A stretch of 64,000 nucleotides of DNA from Caulobacter endophyticus (GCF_003116815.1 NZ_QDKQ01000063.1:1-64000), one strand, 5' to 3'. Shown: positions 53,034 to 61,639, counted from the first letter of the stretch. Translations and numbers: made by a program. The notes: a model not told the origin generated them from the sequence alone.

Positions 53034-53645
53034 ATGTCCGATAAAAACGGCTGGCTGAAACCGCACGGCGAGCCGTGGGGCGTCACCAGCGCCAGGGTCG
53101 TCTACGACAATCCCTGGATCAATGTGACGGAGTACCAGGCGATCGCCCCCACGGGCAGCCCGGCGCTGTACGGCAAGGTCAGCTTCAAGAACCAGGCGAT
53201 CGGGGTCGTGCCGCTGCACGCCGACGGCACGGTGACCCTGGTGGGCCAGGCCCGCTTTCCGCGCGGCAACTACAGCTGGGAAATCCCCGAGGGCGGCGCG
53301 CCGATGGACGAGGATCCGCTGGACGGGGCCAGGCGCGAACTGGCCGAGGAGGTCGGACTGGTCGCCGCCGACTGGCGTCCGATCCTGACGATGGAGCTTT
53401 CCAACTCGATCAGCGACGAGTTCGCCCACGGCTTCCTGGCCATGGACCTGTCGCCGACCAGGGCCGAGCCGGACGACACCGAGGACCTGGCCGTGGCCCG
53501 CGTGCCGTTCGCTCAAGCGCTGGAAGCGGCGGTCACTGGGCGGATGCCCGACTCGTTGACGGTGGCGTTATTGCTCCGGGTGCACCATATGGCGGTCGTG
53601 GGCGAGCTGCCGGCCGATCTGGCCGCGCTCGTCCTGGCTCGCTGA
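53034..53645 (+). CDS. NUDIX hydrolase, ADP-ribose type
   Basis: 203 residues from ATG 53034. The Nudix box GGAPMDEDPLDGARRELAEE followed by VGL matches G-x5-E-x7-R-E-L-x-E-E-x-G-L exactly. The upstream stretch VTLVGQARFPRGNYSWEIPE is typical of ADP-ribose pyrophosphatases (NudF/NudE-like), which split ADP-ribose or related NDP-sugars. 74 bases precede cysE; co-transcription is possible. Confidence 0.93.
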   Translation: MSDKNGWLKPHGEPWGVTSARVVYDNPWINVTEYQAIAPTGSPALYGKVSFKNQAIGVVPLHADGTVTLVGQARFPRGNYSWEIPEGGAPMDEDPLDGARRELAEEVGLVAADWRPILTMELSNSISDEFAHGFLAMDLSPTRAEPDDTEDLAVARVPFAQALEAAVTGRMPDSLTVALLLRVHHMAVVGELPADLAALVLAR

Positions 53646-53719
53646 TCGGGGCGGCCGTCTGTCCGGCTGGAGCGTTTTGAATAAGTATGCTCTAGTCTCC
53701 GCTGGGAAGGGAGAGCCCC

Positions 53720-54550
53720 GTGGCCAAGCACCTTGAAGTCGTGACCGAGCGCGCCGCGCCGCCCGTGTGGGCCGCCCTGCGCAACCAGGCCGAACATGCC
53801 GCCAAGGCCGAACCGGCCCTGGCTTCGCTGCTCAACGCCGTGATCCTAAGCCACGACAACCTGGCCGACGCCCTGACCTTCCAGCTGGCCCGCAAGCTGG
53901 GCGACCAGGAGATGCGGGCCATGACCGCCCGCGAGTTCGCCGCCGAGGCCTTCGAAAGCGATCCGGCCCTGGTGGCCGCCGCCGAGGCCGACCTGCGCGC
54001 TGTGTTCGAGCGCGACCCGGCCACCAAGGGCTATGTCCAGCCGTTCCTGTTCTTCAAGGGCTTCCTCGCCCTGCAGACCCACCGCGTGTCGCACTGGCTG
54101 TGGGAGAACAACCGCGAGACCCTGGCCTTCTACCTGCAGAGCCGCGCCAGCGAGGTCTTCCAGGTGGACATCCACCCGGCCTCTCGCGTGGGCGCCGGCG
54201 TGTTCATCGACCACGGCACTGGCATCGTCATCGGCGAGACGGCGGTGGTCGGCGACGACGTCTCGATGCTGCACGGCGTGACCCTCGGCGGCACCGGCGC
54301 CGAGCGCGGCGATCGTCACCCCAAGATCGGCAAGGGCGTGCTGCTGGGCGCGGGCGCCAAGGTGCTGGGCAACATCCAGATCGGCGACTACGCCAAGGTC
54401 GCCTCGGGTTCGGTGGTTCTAAAGCCCATCCCCCCGCACTGCACGGCCGCAGGCGTGCCGGCCCGCATCGTCAACTGCCCCACCTGCGAAGAGCCGGCCC
54501 GCACCATGGACCACACCCTGGCCGACGTAGTGTACGACTACGTGATCTGA
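53720..54550 (+). CDS. cysE: serine O-acetyltransferase
   Basis: 276 residues from GTG. N-terminal helical domain (AALRNQAEHAAKAEPALASL, LNAVILSHDNLADAL), then the left-handed beta-helix with hexapeptide repeats: IHPASRVGAGVFIDHGTGIV, IGETAVVGDDVSMLHGVTLG, GTGAERGDRHPKIGKGVLLG. Catalytic His and Asp are in FIDHGTG and the following HGVTLGG. It makes O-acetylserine for cysteine synthesis and ends in the usual tail that binds CysK (...VVYDYVI). Confidence 0.95.
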   Translation: MAKHLEVVTERAAPPVWAALRNQAEHAAKAEPALASLLNAVILSHDNLADALTFQLARKLGDQEMRAMTAREFAAEAFESDPALVAAAEADLRAVFERDPATKGYVQPFLFFKGFLALQTHRVSHWLWENNRETLAFYLQSRASEVFQVDIHPASRVGAGVFIDHGTGIVIGETAVVGDDVSMLHGVTLGGTGAERGDRHPKIGKGVLLGAGAKVLGNIQIGDYAKVASGSVVLKPIPPHCTAAGVPARIVNCPTCEEPARTMDHTLADVVYDYVI

Positions 54551-54555
54551 GCGGC

Positions 54556-54661
54556 GCGACCTCCTTCGAGGCTCGCCTGCGGCTAGCCCCTCAGGTTGAG
54601 GATGCCGTTGCAATGACTTCCTCATCCTGAGGCGCCCGCGCAGCGGGCCTCGAAGGACGCA
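54556..54661. repeat. imperfect inverted intergenic repeat
   Basis: CGCGACCTCCTTCGAGGC...CCTCAGGTTGAGGATG (left) and CCTCATCCTGAGGCGCCCGC...GGCCTCGAAGGACGC (right) are imperfect reverse complements. The CTCATCCTGAGG / CCTCGAAGGA elements are a common intergenic repeat in alphaproteobacteria. It lies just after cysE and reaches into the 3' end of the small ORF at 54622. Confidence 0.75.
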
Positions 54662-54780
54662 CGGCCGGTCAATCGCGTCTCTTGCGGCTCGGGCCTCACC
54701 GTCATCCCGTAGACCGCCAGCGCCCACAGCGCCGCGACCGCCGCCCACTGGGCCGGCGTGATTTTCCGCTGTCTGTCCAT
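54622..54780 (-). CDS. possible small membrane protein ending in a repeat
   Basis: 52 codons: MDRQRKITPAQWAAVAALWA, LAVYGMTVRPEPQETRLTGR and a tail encoded by the repeat (ASFEARCAGASG). One hydrophobic helix after a basic start. No convincing ribosome binding site before the ATG. The repeat seems to have replaced or extended the original 3' end. Confidence 0.35.
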   Translation of the reverse strand: MDRQRKITPAQWAAVAALWALAVYGMTVRPEPQETRLTGRASFEARCAGASG

Positions 54781-54851
54781 GCATCGCTTATCGGGCGGTT
54801 GCCCGGTCGCGGCTAACGACTTATCGGTCGGGGTCTGTGAGGTTTCATCAC

Positions 54852-55763
54852 ATGGTCCGACGTCCGCTGCCGCCGCTGAACGCCCTGCGCGCCTTCGAGG
54901 CCTTTGGCCGGCGCGGCCGCATGACCCTGGCCGCCGACGAGCTTTGCGTCACCCACGGGGCGGTCAGCCGTCAGGTTCGCCAGCTTGAGGATCATCTCGG
55001 CGTCGCCCTGACCGGGGGGCCGCGCAATCGTCTGACCATGACCGAGGCGGGGCTGAAGCTGGCCCAGGGGCTGACGCGGGCCTTCGACATCCTGGAAGAG
55101 GCCGTGCCGCGTCCGCCGGAGAACGAGCCAGGGCCGACCGTCGTCTCGTGCCTGCCGACCTTCGCCATGAAATGGCTGATCCCGCGCCTGCCCGACTTTC
55201 TCGAGCGCTTCCCTGACACGCCGATCCGGGTGGCCGAGTCCAACGGGCCGTTCGACTTCCGCGCCGACGGGATCGACCTGGCGATCCGCATGCGCGACCC
55301 GGCCGGTCCGCCCTCGCCCGATGGCGAGGCGACGGCCTTCCTCGACACCCACGTGGGTCCGGTCGTGGCCCCGTATCTGGCGGCGCGGGCGTCGAGCATC
55401 TACGGGCTGCTGGCCTTGCCGCGCCTACACACCAAAACCTTCCTGCACGGCTGGGACCAGTGGGCCGGCCGAGCGGGGGTAACCCTGCCGCCGGCCGGGG
55501 TGGTGCGCGAGTTCGACCACTATTTCTATATGATCGAGGCCGCCGCGGCTGGCCTGGGCGTGGCCATGGTTCCTCACGCCTTCGTCGAGCGCGACCTGGC
55601 TGCCGGCCGGCTGGTCGCGCCGCTGGGCATGGTTCATGAACCCACCCTGCTGTGCGCCCTAACTCCTAAGGCAGGCGCCTCGCGCGGGGCGCGGCGGTTC
55701 CGCGACTGGCTGGTGGAGCAGGGGCGGGCCTGCCCGCCCCCGTCGTTTTCTCAACAGTCCTGA
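54852..55763 (+). CDS. LysR family transcriptional regulator (GcvA-like)
   Basis: 303 residues from ATG 54852 (GAGG nine bases upstream; a GTG 15 bases earlier is an alternative). N-terminal winged HTH: PLPPLNALRAFEAFGRRGRM, TLAADELCVTHGAVSRQVRQ, LEDHLGVAL. The effector domain has the GcvA-type stretch TVVSCLPTFAMKWLIPRLPD and GIDLAIRMRDP. GcvA-like regulators control varied metabolic genes; no divergent target is visible, since the upstream neighbour is only a small ORF. Confidence 0.93.
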   Translation: MVRRPLPPLNALRAFEAFGRRGRMTLAADELCVTHGAVSRQVRQLEDHLGVALTGGPRNRLTMTEAGLKLAQGLTRAFDILEEAVPRPPENEPGPTVVSCLPTFAMKWLIPRLPDFLERFPDTPIRVAESNGPFDFRADGIDLAIRMRDPAGPPSPDGEATAFLDTHVGPVVAPYLAARASSIYGLLALPRLHTKTFLHGWDQWAGRAGVTLPPAGVVREFDHYFYMIEAAAAGLGVAMVPHAFVERDLAAGRLVAPLGMVHEPTLLCALTPKAGASRGARRFRDWLVEQGRACPPPSFSQQS

Positions 55764-55869
55764 GCGGGCGCCCGCGCAAAAGGCCTTACACTTTGCGCTG
55801 CGGACCTCTAGTTTCCCGCCATTCCGCCCCACGGGGGCGAAAGACCAACAACAAGATCAGGAGCCCCCC

Positions 55870-56076
55870 GTGGACGCCGCCGCCATCGCCAAGCTCGAAG
55901 CCCACCTGAAGCGCACCTTCGGCAACCCGCACATCGCCGTGAAGGCCCGTCCGAAGCAGAAGGACTCGGCCGAGGTCGAGGTGAAGGGCGAATTCATCGG
56001 CGTCGTCTTCCAGGACGAAGACGAGGACGGCTCCTACATGTTCGAGATGGCCATCCTGGCCGAAGATCTCGACTAA
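55870..56076 (+). CDS. DUF3126 family protein
   Basis: 68 residues from GTG with CAGGAG nine bases upstream. MDAAAIAKLEAHLKRTFGNP, then KQKDSAEVEVKGEFIGVVFQ and DEDEDGSYMFEMAILAEDLD. This short, highly conserved acidic protein is typical of alphaproteobacteria, and its function is unknown. Monocistronic: its own terminator follows at 56105. Confidence 0.93.
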   Translation: MDAAAIAKLEAHLKRTFGNPHIAVKARPKQKDSAEVEVKGEFIGVVFQDEDEDGSYMFEMAILAEDLD

Positions 56077-56104
56077 GCCTTTCGCTCCCAGCGATTGGAA
56101 AAAG

Positions 56105-56140
56105 CGACCACCCTGGCTATCCTGCCTGGGTGGTCGTTTT
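56105..56140 (+). terminator. intrinsic terminator after DUF3126 gene
   Basis: CGACCACCC (56105-56113) pairs with GGGTGGTCG (56128-56136) around 14 bases and is followed by TTTT. It ends only 16 bases before the Phd antitoxin start, so that gene depends on read-through or on a start site inside the hairpin region. Confidence 0.75.
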
Positions 56141-56156
56141 CTATGGCGAGGGCGGC

Positions 56157-56426
56157 ATGCCTGACGGGACCTGGAGCCTGGCCGAAGCCGAGGCCAAGTT
56201 CGGCGAAGTGGTCGAGCGCGCCCGCACGCAGGGGCCGCAGCACCTGACGCGAGACGGTCAGGACGCCGCCGTCGTCCTGTCGGCCGAGGAGTACGAGCGG
56301 CTGCGGGGCGCGGCGCCGCAGAAGCCGCCGTCCTGGCTCGATCCCAAATATCGTGTCCTCAGCGACGAGGAACACGCCGAGCTTTTCGCTCGTGACCAGG
56401 ATCCTGGTCGGGTCGTCGAGTTCTGA
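56157..56426 (+). CDS. Phd/YefM family antitoxin
   Basis: 89 residues from ATG 56157 (GAGGG upstream). MPDGTWSLAEAEAKFGEVVE, RARTQGPQHLTRDGQDAAVV, LSAEEYERL is the Phd/YefM DNA-binding fold; the C-terminal 25 residues (SWLDPKYRVLSDEEHAELFA) would wrap the toxin. It overlaps the PIN gene (TGATG). The antitoxin gene is intact although the toxin is broken. Confidence 0.9.
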   Translation: MPDGTWSLAEAEAKFGEVVERARTQGPQHLTRDGQDAAVVLSAEEYERLRGAAPQKPPSWLDPKYRVLSDEEHAELFARDQDPGRVVEF

Positions 56427-56841
56427 TGTTCCTGCTCGACACCAACGTCTTCTCCGACACCACGAAGCTGAAGCCTCATCCGGGCCTCCCTGATGGCTGG
56501 CGGATCAGCCCGTGTCGGCGCTGTTCATCAGCGCCATGAGCGTGGCCGAGGCCGGTTATGGCGTCGAGCGGCTGGCGCCGGGCCAGAAAGCCGACAGGCT
56601 GCGGGCGTGGCTCGAAGAGGTGATCGCCGACTTTGGCCAGCGCGTGCTGCCCGTCGATGCCGAGGTCGCCAAGGCCCAGGCCCGCATTCGTCGCGCGGCC
56701 GAGAACGCCAGGCGCACCATGCCGTCCATCGACGCCTTGCTCGCGGCGACGGCCGAGGTGCATCGTTTGACCCTGGTCACCCGCAACGTCCGGGATTTCG
56801 AGGCCTGGGGCGGACCCGTCCTTGACCCCTGGAACGCTTAG
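56426..56841 (+). pseudogene. PIN-domain toxin (FitB/VapC type), frameshifted
   Basis: From ATG 56426 the frame reads MFLLDTNVFSDTTKLKPHPG, the PIN start with the first catalytic Asp, then goes wrong after PGLP (about 56489-56495), reading DGWRISPCRRC to an early TGA. The correct sequence continues in another frame: WLADQPVSALFISAMSVAEA, then GYGVERLAPGQKADRLRAWL, MPSIDALLAATAEVHRLTLV and TRNVRDFEAWGGPVLDPWNA, with the later acidic residues. A single missing base between CCTGA and TGGCTGG explains it. The ribonuclease is therefore probably inactive. It ends 4 bases inside the convergent MFS gene stop. Confidence 0.9.
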
Positions 56842-58103
56842 GCCGCGACCGCCTTCGCCCCACGCCGGATCAGCAGCGAGGCGCCCGCCGCGATCAGGCC
56901 GGCGACGCCCGCCAGCACGAAGGCCTGGACGTACTGGCCCTGGGCGGCGCGGATCAGGCCCGCGCCCACCGCGGCGGTGGCTGCGCCCAACTGGTGGCCG
57001 GCGGCGATCCAGCCGAACACGATCGGGCCGTCGCGGTCGCCGAACGCCTCCGTGGCCAGTCGCGCGGTCGGGGGCACGGTGGCGATCCAGTCCAGGCCGT
57101 AGAACACCGCGAACACCGACAGGCTGACGATCGAGAAGTCCGAATAGGGCAGGTAGATCAGCGATAGCCCGCGCAGGGCGTAGTAGACGAAGAGCAGCTT
57201 GCGCGGGTCGTAGCGGTCGGTCAGCCAGCCCGAGGCCGTCGTGCCGAAGAGGTCGAACAGACCCATCAGGGCCAGCAGGCCGGCGGCGCGGACTTCGGGC
57301 ATGCCCCGATCGCCGCAGAAGGCGATCATGTGCACGCCGATCAGGCCGTTGGTGGTCAGGCCGCAGATGAAGAAGCCCAGGAACAGCAGCCAGAAGGTGC
57401 GGGTCCTGCTCGCCCGCGCCAGGGCTCCGAAGGCGCCGGCCAGCGCGTTGGAGGCGGACGCCCGCTGCGGCTCCTGCCAGTCGTCGCCCGCGCCGAATGG
57501 CTTGTGGCCTATGTCGGCGGGGCGCTCGGGGATCAGCAGCCAGGCGATCGGGGCCATGATCGCGGCGACGGCGGCCACGGTCAGCACCACGGGGCGCCAG
57601 CCGCCGTGTTCGGCGATGAAGGCCATGGCCGGCAGGAAGATCAGCGACCCCGTCGCGGTGGCGGCGGTCAGCAGGCCCAGCATCAGGCCGCGCCGCTCGA
57701 CGAACCAGCGATTGACGATGGTCGCGCCCAGCACCATGGCCACCGCCCCGCTGCCGAAGCCGGCCAGCACGCCCCAGGTGGCGATGTAGTGCCAGCTTTC
57801 CGTCATGAACGCCGACAGGCCGGTGGAGACGGCCATCAGCACCAGGGCCAGGCTCACCGTCCTGCGCACGCCGAACGACTGCATCAGCGCCGCCGCGAAC
57901 GGGCCGGTGAGGCCGTAGAGGAAGATGCCGATGGCCGCGGCCAGCGAGATCGATCCGCGGTCCCAGCCGAAGCTCTTTTCCAGCGGCAGGATCAGCACGC
58001 CCGGCGCGGCGCGCAGGCCGGCGGCGGCCAGCAGGGCCAGGAAGGTCACGCCGGCCACCACGAAGGCGTAGTTGCGGCCGAAGGGGCGTCGGATGCTCGC
58101 CAT
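56838..58103 (-). CDS. MFS transporter divergent from tetR
   Basis: 421 residues, 12 membrane helices. MFS marks: FAAALMQSFGVRRTVSLALV between helices 2 and 3, NRWFVERRGLMLGLLTAATA, and SGWLTDRYDPRKLLFVYYAL in the second half. The loop after helix 6 is about 45 residues (IPERPADIGHKPFGAGDDW). Layout resembles the oxalate/formate antiporter or monocarboxylate group. Its ATG is 94 bases from the divergent TetR gene, with two palindromic sites between; most likely the transporter is repressed by that TetR protein. Confidence 0.92.
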   Translation of the reverse strand: MASIRRPFGRNYAFVVAGVTFLALLAAAGLRAAPGVLILPLEKSFGWDRGSISLAAAIGIFLYGLTGPFAAALMQSFGVRRTVSLALVLMAVSTGLSAFMTESWHYIATWGVLAGFGSGAVAMVLGATIVNRWFVERRGLMLGLLTAATATGSLIFLPAMAFIAEHGGWRPVVLTVAAVAAIMAPIAWLLIPERPADIGHKPFGAGDDWQEPQRASASNALAGAFGALARASRTRTFWLLFLGFFICGLTTNGLIGVHMIAFCGDRGMPEVRAAGLLALMGLFDLFGTTASGWLTDRYDPRKLLFVYYALRGLSLIYLPYSDFSIVSLSVFAVFYGLDWIATVPPTARLATEAFGDRDGPIVFGWIAAGHQLGAATAAVGAGLIRAAQGQYVQAFVLAGVAGLIAAGASLLIRRGAKAVAA

Positions 58104-58125
58104 GCTGGCTTCCTCGCAGAGAATG

Positions 58126-58169
58126 TAACCGATCGGTACGTACCTTGATGGCGTTGTACGTACCGGTTA
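58126..58169. promoter_or_regulatory. double palindromic operator between MFS gene and tetR
   Basis: Site 1, TAACCGATCGGTACGTACC (58126-58144), contains CCGATCGG and GGTACGTACC, both perfect palindromes. Site 2, GTACGTACCGGTTA (58156-58169), has the same elements in opposite order. Two half-related copies 11 bases apart suggest cooperative binding of two TetR dimers over the promoters of both genes. Confidence 0.65.
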
Positions 58170-58197
58170 GTAACATCGTCAAGAGGCCTTATTTCCG

Positions 58198-58812
58198 ATG
58201 ACGAAGAACGACGCCGACGCCCCCCTTCACCTGCAGCCCTACGGCCCGGGTCCGCGCGCGGCCGAGAAGATCTTCGAGACGGCCCGCGACCTGTTCTATC
58301 GCGAGGGCATCCGCGCCGTGGGCGTCGACGAGATCGTCAGCAAGGCGGGCGTGACCAAGCCCAGCCTCTATCGCAGCTTCAAGTCCAAGGACGACCTGGT
58401 CGCCGCCGTGCTTCGCGAGGTCGAGGAGGGCTTCTGGGATCGCTTCAAGTCGGCCGAGGACGCCTTTCCGGATGATCCCAAGGCCCAGATGGTCGCCTAT
58501 TTCGAGGGCTTGGCCGCGCGCTCGGGCGGGGCCGACTATCGCGGCTGCGCGCTCAGCAACGCCGTCGTCGAGTATCCGGATCGCAGCCACGCCGGCCGGG
58601 CGGTATCGCAAACCCACAAGCAGGATCTGCGCGAACGCCTGCGGGCCAAGGCGCAGGCGATGGGCGCTTCCGATCCCAAGGCCCTGGGCGATGCGATGAT
58701 GCTGCTGATCGAGGGCGTGTTCACCTCCAGCCAGATGTTCGACGACGACGACAAGCCGGCCCTGGCGGTGGTGGGCGCGGTCAAGGCCCTGATCACGGCC
58801 TACTGCCCGTGA
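58198..58812 (+). CDS. TetR/AcrR family regulator, divergent from MFS transporter
   Basis: 204 residues. HTH at about 20-68: AAEKIFETARDLFYREGIRA, VGVDEIVSKAGVTKPSLYRS, FKSKDDLVAAVLREVEEGFW. The C-terminal domain contains YRGCALSNAVVEYPD and HKQDLRERLRAKAQAMGAS, similar in plan to the TetR at 16649 (HGCPLANAAIEL, NYKRSLHGRLIDLCRR). They are paralogues. GTGA overlap with the GNAT gene downstream makes them one transcript. Confidence 0.93.
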   Translation: MTKNDADAPLHLQPYGPGPRAAEKIFETARDLFYREGIRAVGVDEIVSKAGVTKPSLYRSFKSKDDLVAAVLREVEEGFWDRFKSAEDAFPDDPKAQMVAYFEGLAARSGGADYRGCALSNAVVEYPDRSHAGRAVSQTHKQDLRERLRAKAQAMGASDPKALGDAMMLLIEGVFTSSQMFDDDDKPALAVVGAVKALITAYCP

Positions 58813-59489
58813 GCCATCCCCTCGACCGCCCCGTCTGGTCCTGCCTGACCGGCCGGCAGGCGCATCTGGCGATCGTGCGGGGCGGCGCCCTGCGCATGGA
58901 TCCGGACTTTGGCCTGTTCGCCGCCGTCGCCGACGAGACGCCGGAGAGCCTGGCGTCGCTGGGCGAACTGGTGCGCGAGCATGGCGGCAGCGGCCTGGTG
59001 GAGCTTGGGCAACCGCCTCTGGTTCCGGGGACGGTCATGCTGTCCAGCGCCCTGTGCTGGCAGATGGCGGCGCGGGCGGTCACGCCCCTGAAGCCGCTCG
59101 ATTTCGAGATCGTCGCGCTGGGCGACGCCGACGCGGCCGAGATGCTGGCTCTGGCCACCCTGACCAAGCCGGGGCCGTTCTTCGCCCGCACCCACGAACT
59201 GGGCGAGTTCGTCGGGGTGCAGGTCGGCGGCGAGCTGGCGGCCATGGCCGGCGAGCGGATGCGTCCCGACGGCTTCACCGAGGTCAGCGGCGTCTGCACC
59301 CATCCCGGTCATCGGGGGAAGGGCTATGCCGCGGGCCTGATGGCGCATGTGGCGGGGAGAATCCTGGCGCGCGGCGAGACGCCGTTCCTGCACAGCTACG
59401 CCGACAACGCCGGGGCCAACGCGCTCTACCAGGCCCTGGGTTTCGCGCGCCGGGCCGACCTCTGGTTCACGGTGCTGGCCCCCGAATAG
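58809..59489 (+). CDS. GNAT family N-acetyltransferase (FR47-like)
   Basis: 226 residues from GTG 58809, overlapping the tetR stop. The acetyl-CoA site is in SGVCTHPGHRGKGYAAGLMA (R-G-K-G-Y-A pyrophosphate loop), followed by FLHSYADNAGANALYQALGF, the usual motif B end. The N-terminal 100 residues form a second, degenerate GNAT-like half. Target unknown; co-expression with tetR suggests a detoxifying role next to the transporter. Confidence 0.88.
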   Translation: MSHPLDRPVWSCLTGRQAHLAIVRGGALRMDPDFGLFAAVADETPESLASLGELVREHGGSGLVELGQPPLVPGTVMLSSALCWQMAARAVTPLKPLDFEIVALGDADAAEMLALATLTKPGPFFARTHELGEFVGVQVGGELAAMAGERMRPDGFTEVSGVCTHPGHRGKGYAAGLMAHVAGRILARGETPFLHSYADNAGANALYQALGFARRADLWFTVLAPE

Positions 59490-59491
59490 GA

Positions 59492-59523
59492 AAAGGCCCG
59501 GAAGCGAAAGCTTCCGGGCCTTT
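59492..59523. terminator. intrinsic terminator with GAAA tetraloop
   Basis: AAAGGCCCGGAAGC (59492-59505) pairs perfectly over 14 bases with GCTTCCGGGCCTTT (59510-59523) around GAAA. A/T runs on both sides make it work for the GNAT gene and for the minus-strand OPT gene. Confidence 0.92.
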
Positions 59524-59546
59524 CGGTTTCGAGAGGGAAGGGCCGA

Positions 59547-61538
59547 TCAGGCGTCTTCGATCTTGCGAGCCTGGACGCGGCACCAGCCGTACAGCGCCGC
59601 CACGAGGATCGCCGCGACGACCAGGGCGATGATCATGCCCAGGTGCTCGGGGGGCGGGTGGGCGATGGCCAGCGGGGCGCCCTTGTTGGTCGAGACGATC
59701 AGCAGGGCCAGGGCCACGTTGAACAGGCTCTCACCGACGATGAAGCCCGAGGCGATCAGCACGCCCAGGCGCTTGGCGACCTCGGCCTTGCGGTCCTTGG
59801 AGACCACGCGCTCGAAGATCCAGCCGGCGACGGCGCCGACGACCACCGGGGCGGTCACGGCGCTGGGCAGGTAGATGGCCAGGCCCACGCCCAGCGGCGG
59901 CAGGCTGAAGCGGTCCTTGCTGGCGCGTCGCAGGACGATGTCGACCACGACGAGACCAAGGCCGATCAGGGCGCCGACGCCCAGCAGGTCCCACTGCAGG
60001 TTATGGCCGATGACGCCCTTGGCCAGGGTCGAGATCAGCGTCGCCTGGGGCGCGGCCAGCGGCTCGGCGCCGGGCACGACGTGCAGGTTCGGCGCGCCGA
60101 CGAAGCCGTTCGACTTGGCCAGCAGGTCCAGCACGAACGGGATGACGGTCGCGCCCGACAGCACGCCGATCACCAGGGCCGACTGCTGCTTCCACGGGGT
60201 GGCGTCGACCAGCTGGCCGGTCTTCAGGTCCTGCAGGTTGTCGTTGGCCACGACGGCCACGGCCAGGACGGTGGCGGTGACGTAGAGGGCGAAGGCGACC
60301 AGGGCCTTGGCGGCGTCGGGGCCGATCAGGCCGCGGCCGATGGCGCCGACCAGCAGCGAGGCGCCCAGCACGGTCAGGATGGCGATGCCCGAGACCGGGC
60401 TGTTGGACGAGCCGATCAGGCCGGCCATGTAGCCGCAGACGGCCGCGGCCAGCAGGCCGGCGAACACCAGGTAGGCGACGGCGGCGATGGTCAGCGGCAG
60501 GGCGAGGGCGCCGGCCGGACCGCCCAGGGCGAAGGCCGCCAGCAGCCAGCCGGCCGGGGCCAGCAGGGCCACCGACACCAGGCCGACGACGAAGATCGGG
60601 ATGTCCTGCTCGACGCGGGGAATGTCGCCCGAGCCGGCGCGGCGGGCCTTGCCGGCCTCGAAGGCCGACACCAGGCCGCGCCAGATGGGAACCACCAGCT
60701 TGCCGAGAGTCCAGATGGCGGCCGCGCCGATGACGCCCGCGCCCAGGAAGCGCACCTTGGTGGCCCAGACGCTCAGGGCGTGGTCGGCGACGCTCATGCC
60801 GGCCTCGGCGGGGAACACGCCGGTGAGGATGGGCACCAGCACCGCCCAGGCGATGAACAGGCCGGTGAACATGGCGATGCCGACGGTGATGCCCATCAGG
60901 TGGCCCGCGCCCATCAGGGCCAGCGAGCTGGAGGCGCCGATGCCGGTCGCGCCCTTGCCGACCTTGACGAAGGCGGCGACTTCGGCGGCGAAGATCTTGG
61001 CCGCGCCCAGGGCCGCGAAGGCGGCCGAGGCGAGCGTGCCGGCGATCACGGCCCACAGGCCCGCCTTGCCCTCGGCCGCGCCTTCACGCGAACCCGAGCC
61101 GACCTTCAGCACCTCGGCGGCGGCGACGCCTTCCGGATAGGGCAGGGGCGAATTGGTCACCAGCGCCCGGCGCAGGGGGATCGTGTACATCACGCCCAGG
61201 ATGCCGCCGACGGCGCAGATGCCGAAGGTGGCCAGGAACGGGATGTTCGACCACCAGCCGATCATCAGCAGGCCCGGCAGCACGAAGATCACCGACGACA
61301 GCGTGCCCGCGGCCGAGGCGATCGTCTGGACGATGTTGTTCTCCTGGATCGTCGAGGTCCGGAAGAAGCGCAGCAGGGCCATCGAGATCACGGCGGCCGG
61401 GATCGAGGTGGCGAAGGTCAGGCCGACCTTCAGCCCCAGATAGACCTGGGCGGCCGTGAAGACGACGGTGATGAGAATGCCCAGTATCACGCCGCGGAGC
61501 GTGAACTCCGAGCGCGGGGCGGCGGTGATATCGGACAT
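59547..61538 (-). CDS. OPT family oligopeptide transporter
   Basis: 663 residues with about 15 membrane helices. Start SEFTLRGVILGILITVVFTA, AQVYLGLKVGLTFATSIPAA, and the conserved STIQENNIVQTIASAAGTLS, NSPLPYPEGVAAAEVLK and GSSNSPVSGIAILTVLGAS are hallmarks of the OPT family (bacterial COG1297 type). It imports oligopeptides or metal chelates with protons. Monocistronic between two hairpins. Confidence 0.94.
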   Translation of the reverse strand: MSDITAAPRSEFTLRGVILGILITVVFTAAQVYLGLKVGLTFATSIPAAVISMALLRFFRTSTIQENNIVQTIASAAGTLSSVIFVLPGLLMIGWWSNIPFLATFGICAVGGILGVMYTIPLRRALVTNSPLPYPEGVAAAEVLKVGSGSREGAAEGKAGLWAVIAGTLASAAFAALGAAKIFAAEVAAFVKVGKGATGIGASSSLALMGAGHLMGITVGIAMFTGLFIAWAVLVPILTGVFPAEAGMSVADHALSVWATKVRFLGAGVIGAAAIWTLGKLVVPIWRGLVSAFEAGKARRAGSGDIPRVEQDIPIFVVGLVSVALLAPAGWLLAAFALGGPAGALALPLTIAAVAYLVFAGLLAAAVCGYMAGLIGSSNSPVSGIAILTVLGASLLVGAIGRGLIGPDAAKALVAFALYVTATVLAVAVVANDNLQDLKTGQLVDATPWKQQSALVIGVLSGATVIPFVLDLLAKSNGFVGAPNLHVVPGAEPLAAPQATLISTLAKGVIGHNLQWDLLGVGALIGLGLVVVDIVLRRASKDRFSLPPLGVGLAIYLPSAVTAPVVVGAVAGWIFERVVSKDRKAEVAKRLGVLIASGFIVGESLFNVALALLIVSTNKGAPLAIAHPPPEHLGMIIALVVAAILVAALYGWCRVQARKIEDA

Positions 61539-61559
61539 AGGGGTCCCGGAAACAGTTAA

Positions 61560-61587
61560 GGCGGCCGGACCTTGCCGTCCGGCCGCC
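61560..61587 (-). terminator. hairpin after phoH-like gene
   Basis: GGCGGCCGGAC (61560-61570) pairs with GTCCGGCCGCC (61577-61587) around CTTGCC; outer arms AACAGTT (61551-61557) and AACTGTT (61613-61619) also pair. Followed on the minus strand by TTAACTGTTT. Likely ends the phoH-like transcript before the OPT gene. Confidence 0.65.
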
Positions 61588-61639
61588 TCATACTCAAGCC
61601 TTTCGAGGTTTGAACTGTTACAAAATCACAGATTGAGGG

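Noticed and set aside
59643-61559. 638-codon plus-strand frame opposite the OPT transporter
   Set aside because: Gln/Gly/Asp/His-rich antisense reading; the transporter motifs are on the minus strand.
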